This document shows positions 61,526-64,000 of a stretch of 64,000 nucleotides of DNA, one piece after another. Made by a program: the position numbers and the translations under genes. Positions within the stretch are counted from its first letter, which is position 1. Each line of letters starts with the position of its first letter. This stretch comes from Cohnella sp. OV330. GTDB taxonomy: Bacteria; Bacillota; Bacilli; Paenibacillales; Paenibacillaceae. The notes under the pieces were generated by a model that saw nothing but the letters and a program-made list of their open reading frames with translations, was not told where the DNA came from and searched no databases. The stretch lies in assembly GCF_900112065.1 (NCBI RefSeq), contig NZ_FOKE01000006.1, positions 186,001 through 250,000 on the forward strand, written 5' to 3'.

Positions 61526-61554
61526 ATTATAGAAGTCCGAGAGTCAAACGACAA
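61526..61554 (-). promoter_or_regulatory. sigma-A promoter of bdbDC
   Basis: On the minus strand TTGTCG (61554-61549), 17 bases, TATAAT (61531-61526). Confidence 0.68.
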
Positions 61555-61580
61555 ATCGTAGTTTTCGAGGCGGCAAAATA

Positions 61581-61645
61581 AAAGCCGTTCCGCGCGGAGA
61601 GCGGGAGCGCAATGTCCCGAGCTCCGCGGCAGAACGGTTTTTAAG
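61581..61645. terminator. terminator of the subtilase gene (minus strand)
   Basis: GCCGTTCCGCGCGGAG (from 61583) pairs with CTCCGCGGCAGAACGG (to 61637) with small bulges. On the minus strand the stem is followed by CTTTTATTTT, a good T-tract; on the plus strand by TTTTT. Confidence 0.82.
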
Positions 61646-61711
61646 CCGATCGTTCGCGAGAGAAGCGCATCATGCTTTCGGCCGGAAGGACGGCAAACGA
61701 GGGAAGCGACG

Positions 61712-63703
61712 TCAGCGGCCCAGCAGGTTGGACAACAAGTTTTGCAATCTTACCAGGAGCCGTTGCTGAACGATGTCGGCCTGGCCTGCGTTTTGCGTGT
61801 CGGCAACGGCAGCCTGCTTATTAGCGGCCGGAGCGGCGCTTTTGCCCGCGGCCGCCTCCACGGCCCCGCGCACGTCGATCTGGCCGTAGCCGAATTCCGT
61901 GTCTTTGCCGGCTGCGCCGAGGTCTCTGGCGGTCTTGCCGAGCAGCTCGGCGATCCGGTCGTTCGTCAAGCTGCCGTCTGCCGCCAGCATGAGCGAAGCG
62001 AGCGCCGACACGTGCGGCGCAGCCATCGACGTGCCGGATAGCGCCGCGTACCGGCTACCGGGATACGTGCTGGCGATAGAGGTGCCCGGCGCGGCTACGT
62101 CGATATAGTCGCCGTAATTCGAATACGGCGCCCGCAGCTCGTCGGAGCCGGTCGCGCCCACCGCGACGACCTCCGGATAGGCGGCCGGATAGCCGGGCCG
62201 ATCCGTGTTGTCGTTGCCGCTGGCGGCAACGACAATTACGCCCTTATCGTGCGCGTATTTGATCGCGTCGTGAAGGAACTGGGCCTCCGCATAGTTGCCG
62301 AGGCTCAGATTGATGACCTGCGCGCCATGGTCGGCCGCCCAGATGATGCCTTCGGCGACGGAGTAGGTCGTGCCGGCGCCGGAGTTGTCCAGCGCCTTGA
62401 CCGGCATCACTTTCGTGTACCAGGTCATGCCCGCGACGCCTTCGTTGTTGTTCACCTCGGCGGCGATAATGCCCGCGACGTGGGTGCCGTGTCCGACATC
62501 GTCCTCCGGCGGCGCCGAAGGATCCACGATGTTGGTGCCCGCCACGAGGCGGCCCTTCAGATCCGGATGATCCAGCTGGACGCCGGTATCGACGACGGCG
62601 ACGACGATGTCCTGCTTGCCTCGGGTGACGTTCCAGCCGCGCTCCGTCGCGATCTCCGGCAGGTTCCACTGGTATTGCCCGTACAGCGTGTCGTTGGGCA
62701 CGACGTCGGTCTGGAGCGGGCTTCCCGCGCCAAGCGGCGCCGGGCGGCCCGCTGGCTTGCCGTCGTTGGTCAAATACAGGTAATGCGGCTCCGCGAAGAC
62801 GGGGTTCCAGTTTTTCTTGAAGTAGTCGATCAACTGGGCGGTCCGGAGCGTCTTCGATCGGAAAACGTACGTCTGCCGGCGGTGCTCGCGTGCGACAGTC
62901 AGGTTCAACGTTTTGCGCAGCTGCAGAAGCTCCCGCGGCGTGAGCTGGCGCCTCAACTTGACGACGACTTCGTCGACGGCGTAATGGCTGGCGTTGCCGT
63001 TCGCGTCGCCCGACGTAACCTGCTTGTCCTTCAGCCTGCCCGGCTCCGTCGCTTGCGTTCTGAAGCGGCTGTTGTCGGGATACGGCACGAGCCGCAAGTT
63101 TCGGCGTTGATGTTTTCCGACTTCGTCGATGGCGTCCGCGTGAATCAGGGCGACGAGGCCGCCGCCGCCGGCCGGAACCGCGAGCACGTAGCCGCTGTCG
63201 CCGTGGATCGGGAGGGCGGCGGATTCAAAGCTGCGTCCCTGACGGACCGCGGACATCCCTTCTTGCCAGGCCTGCCGAACCGTGGGGTCGTATCGCTCCA
63301 TTTTCGCGCCGACTGCGGCCTCGGACGAACCCGAAGAACCGGATGGTGCGGACGTCCACGCCATCGCTTCAAAGTGCGGATTGGCAGCCAGCATGTCCTT
63401 CATGAACGCTTTTTTCCGTGCCTCTGACAGGGTGGCTGATCCGGATTTTGAAGCCGCGGCCGCCAGCTTGCGCATATCGCTGCTGCATTCGATCCGGCAC
63501 AGCATGCCGGTCGTCTCCATATCCCGCTTGATCGTGTCGAGCTTTTCGGCATGCTCTTCCTTGGCCGCCGCCGAGTACCGGCTCTCCTGCCGGGCCGGAG
63601 GAGAGACGTCCCGCGCGCCGGGCGCCGGCACGATGATCGGCACGGCGAAGATGGCCACGGCAACAGTAAATAATAATCCGACGATCGCATATCTGCGGCG
63701 CAT
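61712..63703 (-). CDS. secreted S8 (subtilisin-like) serine protease with N-terminal extension
   Basis: A 663-residue exported subtilase. Signal peptide or anchor (about 1-28). Residues about 100-190 form a sensor-like domain (YDPTVRQAWQEGMSAVRQGR, then GYVLAVPAGGGGLVALIHAD), similar in pattern to extracellular Cache domains. Residues about 237-320 are a fervidolysin-type prodomain (DEVVVKLRRQLTPRELLQL to VFAEPHYLYL). The catalytic domain (about 340-620) has the full triad: Asp in VVDTGVQLDHPDL, His in GHGTHVAGII, Asn in ASGNDN and Ser in LSGTSMAAPHV. An Ala/Gln-rich C-terminal tail follows. ATG 63703 has AAGGAGT upstream. Likely processed after export; cleavage targets unknown. Confidence 0.9.
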   Translation of the reverse strand: MRRRYAIVGLLFTVAVAIFAVPIIVPAPGARDVSPPARQESRYSAAAKEEHAEKLDTIKRDMETTGMLCRIECSSDMRKLAAAASKSGSATLSEARKKAFMKDMLAANPHFEAMAWTSAPSGSSGSSEAAVGAKMERYDPTVRQAWQEGMSAVRQGRSFESAALPIHGDSGYVLAVPAGGGGLVALIHADAIDEVGKHQRRNLRLVPYPDNSRFRTQATEPGRLKDKQVTSGDANGNASHYAVDEVVVKLRRQLTPRELLQLRKTLNLTVAREHRRQTYVFRSKTLRTAQLIDYFKKNWNPVFAEPHYLYLTNDGKPAGRPAPLGAGSPLQTDVVPNDTLYGQYQWNLPEIATERGWNVTRGKQDIVVAVVDTGVQLDHPDLKGRLVAGTNIVDPSAPPEDDVGHGTHVAGIIAAEVNNNEGVAGMTWYTKVMPVKALDNSGAGTTYSVAEGIIWAADHGAQVINLSLGNYAEAQFLHDAIKYAHDKGVIVVAASGNDNTDRPGYPAAYPEVVAVGATGSDELRAPYSNYGDYIDVAAPGTSIASTYPGSRYAALSGTSMAAPHVSALASLMLAADGSLTNDRIAELLGKTARDLGAAGKDTEFGYGQIDVRGAVEAAAGKSAAPAANKQAAVADTQNAGQADIVQQRLLVRLQNLLSNLLGR

Positions 63704-63786
63704 GGGCGGATCGACTCCTTTTGCATGTAGGGGTGAACGCGAAGGTCTCGGCTTATCGCCTTTGTAGGCTTTGATAAGGGGGAAAA

Positions 63787-63792
63787 ATTATA
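63787..63792 (-). promoter_or_regulatory. -10 box candidate for the subtilase gene
   Basis: TATAAT on the minus strand, 84 bases before the start codon; no good -35 at the usual distance. Confidence 0.4.
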
Positions 63793-63835
63793 CGGAGGAA
63801 TTGCGCGCGGCGCAGTACCGTTCGAGGTCGATTTA

Positions 63836-63844
63836 TGGTACGAT
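63836..63844 (+). promoter_or_regulatory. extended -10 promoter candidate for the gene at 63919
   Basis: TGGTACGAT is an extended -10 element; the -35 region is poor. A palindrome ATGCATGTGCAT (63884-63895) lies between it and the ribosome binding site. Confidence 0.4.
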
Positions 63845-63918
63845 AAAGGCATTGCGTCTCTCGGGAACTCTGTGAGGCGCCCCATGCATGTGCATATATG
63901 GAAAGGGGAAAGCAATTT

Positions 63919-64000
63919 ATGCCATCCGCCAACGTGAAGGCGTTAGCCGAGTCCAGCCGCGACAAACTCAAAGCGGCCATCGATCCACTTGAGACCTTCC
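63919..64000 (+). CDS. start of an unidentified gene (3' part outside window)
   Basis: ATG 63919, preceded by GAAAGGGGAA, opens a frame of 27 codons running off the window: MPSANVKALAESSRDK..., continuing with a charged helical segment and no signal peptide. It is divergent from the subtilase gene. Too short to identify. Confidence 0.55.
   Translation, partial: MPSANVKALAESSRDKLKAAIDPLETF

Noticed and set aside
61453-61554. Longer bdbD product starting at ATG 61554
   Set aside because: That codon overlaps the -35 element of the predicted promoter, and TTG 61452 has a better ribosome binding site.

Overview
This window reads as chromosome from a high-GC, endospore-forming Firmicute of the Paenibacillaceae (Cohnella- or Paenibacillus-like; inference from gene content, about 60% G+C by eye, Bacillus-type ribosome binding sites and frequent TTG/GTG starts). 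It is dominated by the conserved Firmicute block hrcA-grpE-dnaK-dnaJ ... prmA-rsmE-mtaB ... rpsU-yqeY-nfeD-floA-yqfC-yqfD-phoH-pgpH-ybeY-dgkA-cdd-era-yqzL-recO ... glyQS-yqfL-yqxD-dnaG-sigA-trmK-nif3, all on the + strand. No phage, insertion sequence, CRISPR array, tRNA or rRNA operon was recognised.

Region by region. 1-2500: an AT-rich partial membrane protein, then a Fsr-like MFS transporter and a TrmB-type regulator with a palindromic operator in its own promoter. 2600-8100: a GNAT acetyltransferase and the CIRCE-controlled hrcA-grpE-dnaK-dnaJ heat-shock operon. 8200-10300: a YfhD-family protein, an unknown small protein and T-box-controlled tyrS, which separate dnaJ from prmA. 10400-14400: prmA, an M50 protease, rsmE, mtaB. 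14400-27350: a NUDIX-DeoC fusion, a Na/Pi symporter homologue, an RlmI-like rRNA methyltransferase, addB-addA, an unknown anchored protein and a HIT hydrolase. 27380-31430: rpsU-yqeY behind a consensus sigma-A promoter, then nfeD-floA-(unknown membrane protein) behind a sigma-W-like promoter. 31500-40930: a TIM-barrel isomerase homologue, yqfC-yqfD behind a sigma-E-like promoter, and a packed phoH-to-recO run. 41000-46940: a UbiA prenyltransferase, an unknown protein, T-box-controlled glyQS and a PPDK/PEP-synthase regulator. 47100-53460: yqxD, dnaG, sigA, a membrane protein, trmK, nif3. 53460-54190: a cluster of four related 20-nt palindromes followed by RNase P RNA. 54240-57500: zur and a Zur-boxed znuCBA zinc importer. 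57600-60190: two tandem M29 aminopeptidases. 60200-63700 (minus): a BdbC/BdbD-like disulfide pair and a multi-domain secreted subtilase. A gene fragment begins at 63919.

Functionally the window covers protein folding (DnaK system, BdbCD), translation (tyrS, glyQS, rpsU, rRNA/tRNA modification), replication, transcription and recombination (dnaG, sigA, addAB, recO, rnpB), envelope stress and membrane microdomains (nfeD-floA), sporulation (yqfCD) and zinc homeostasis. No clear previously undescribed multi-gene system was seen. The items most worth a second look are the NUDIX-DeoC fusion, the palindrome cluster upstream of rnpB, the domain layout of the subtilase, and several well-formed regulatory sites whose inferred sigma factor or regulator agrees with the gene they precede.
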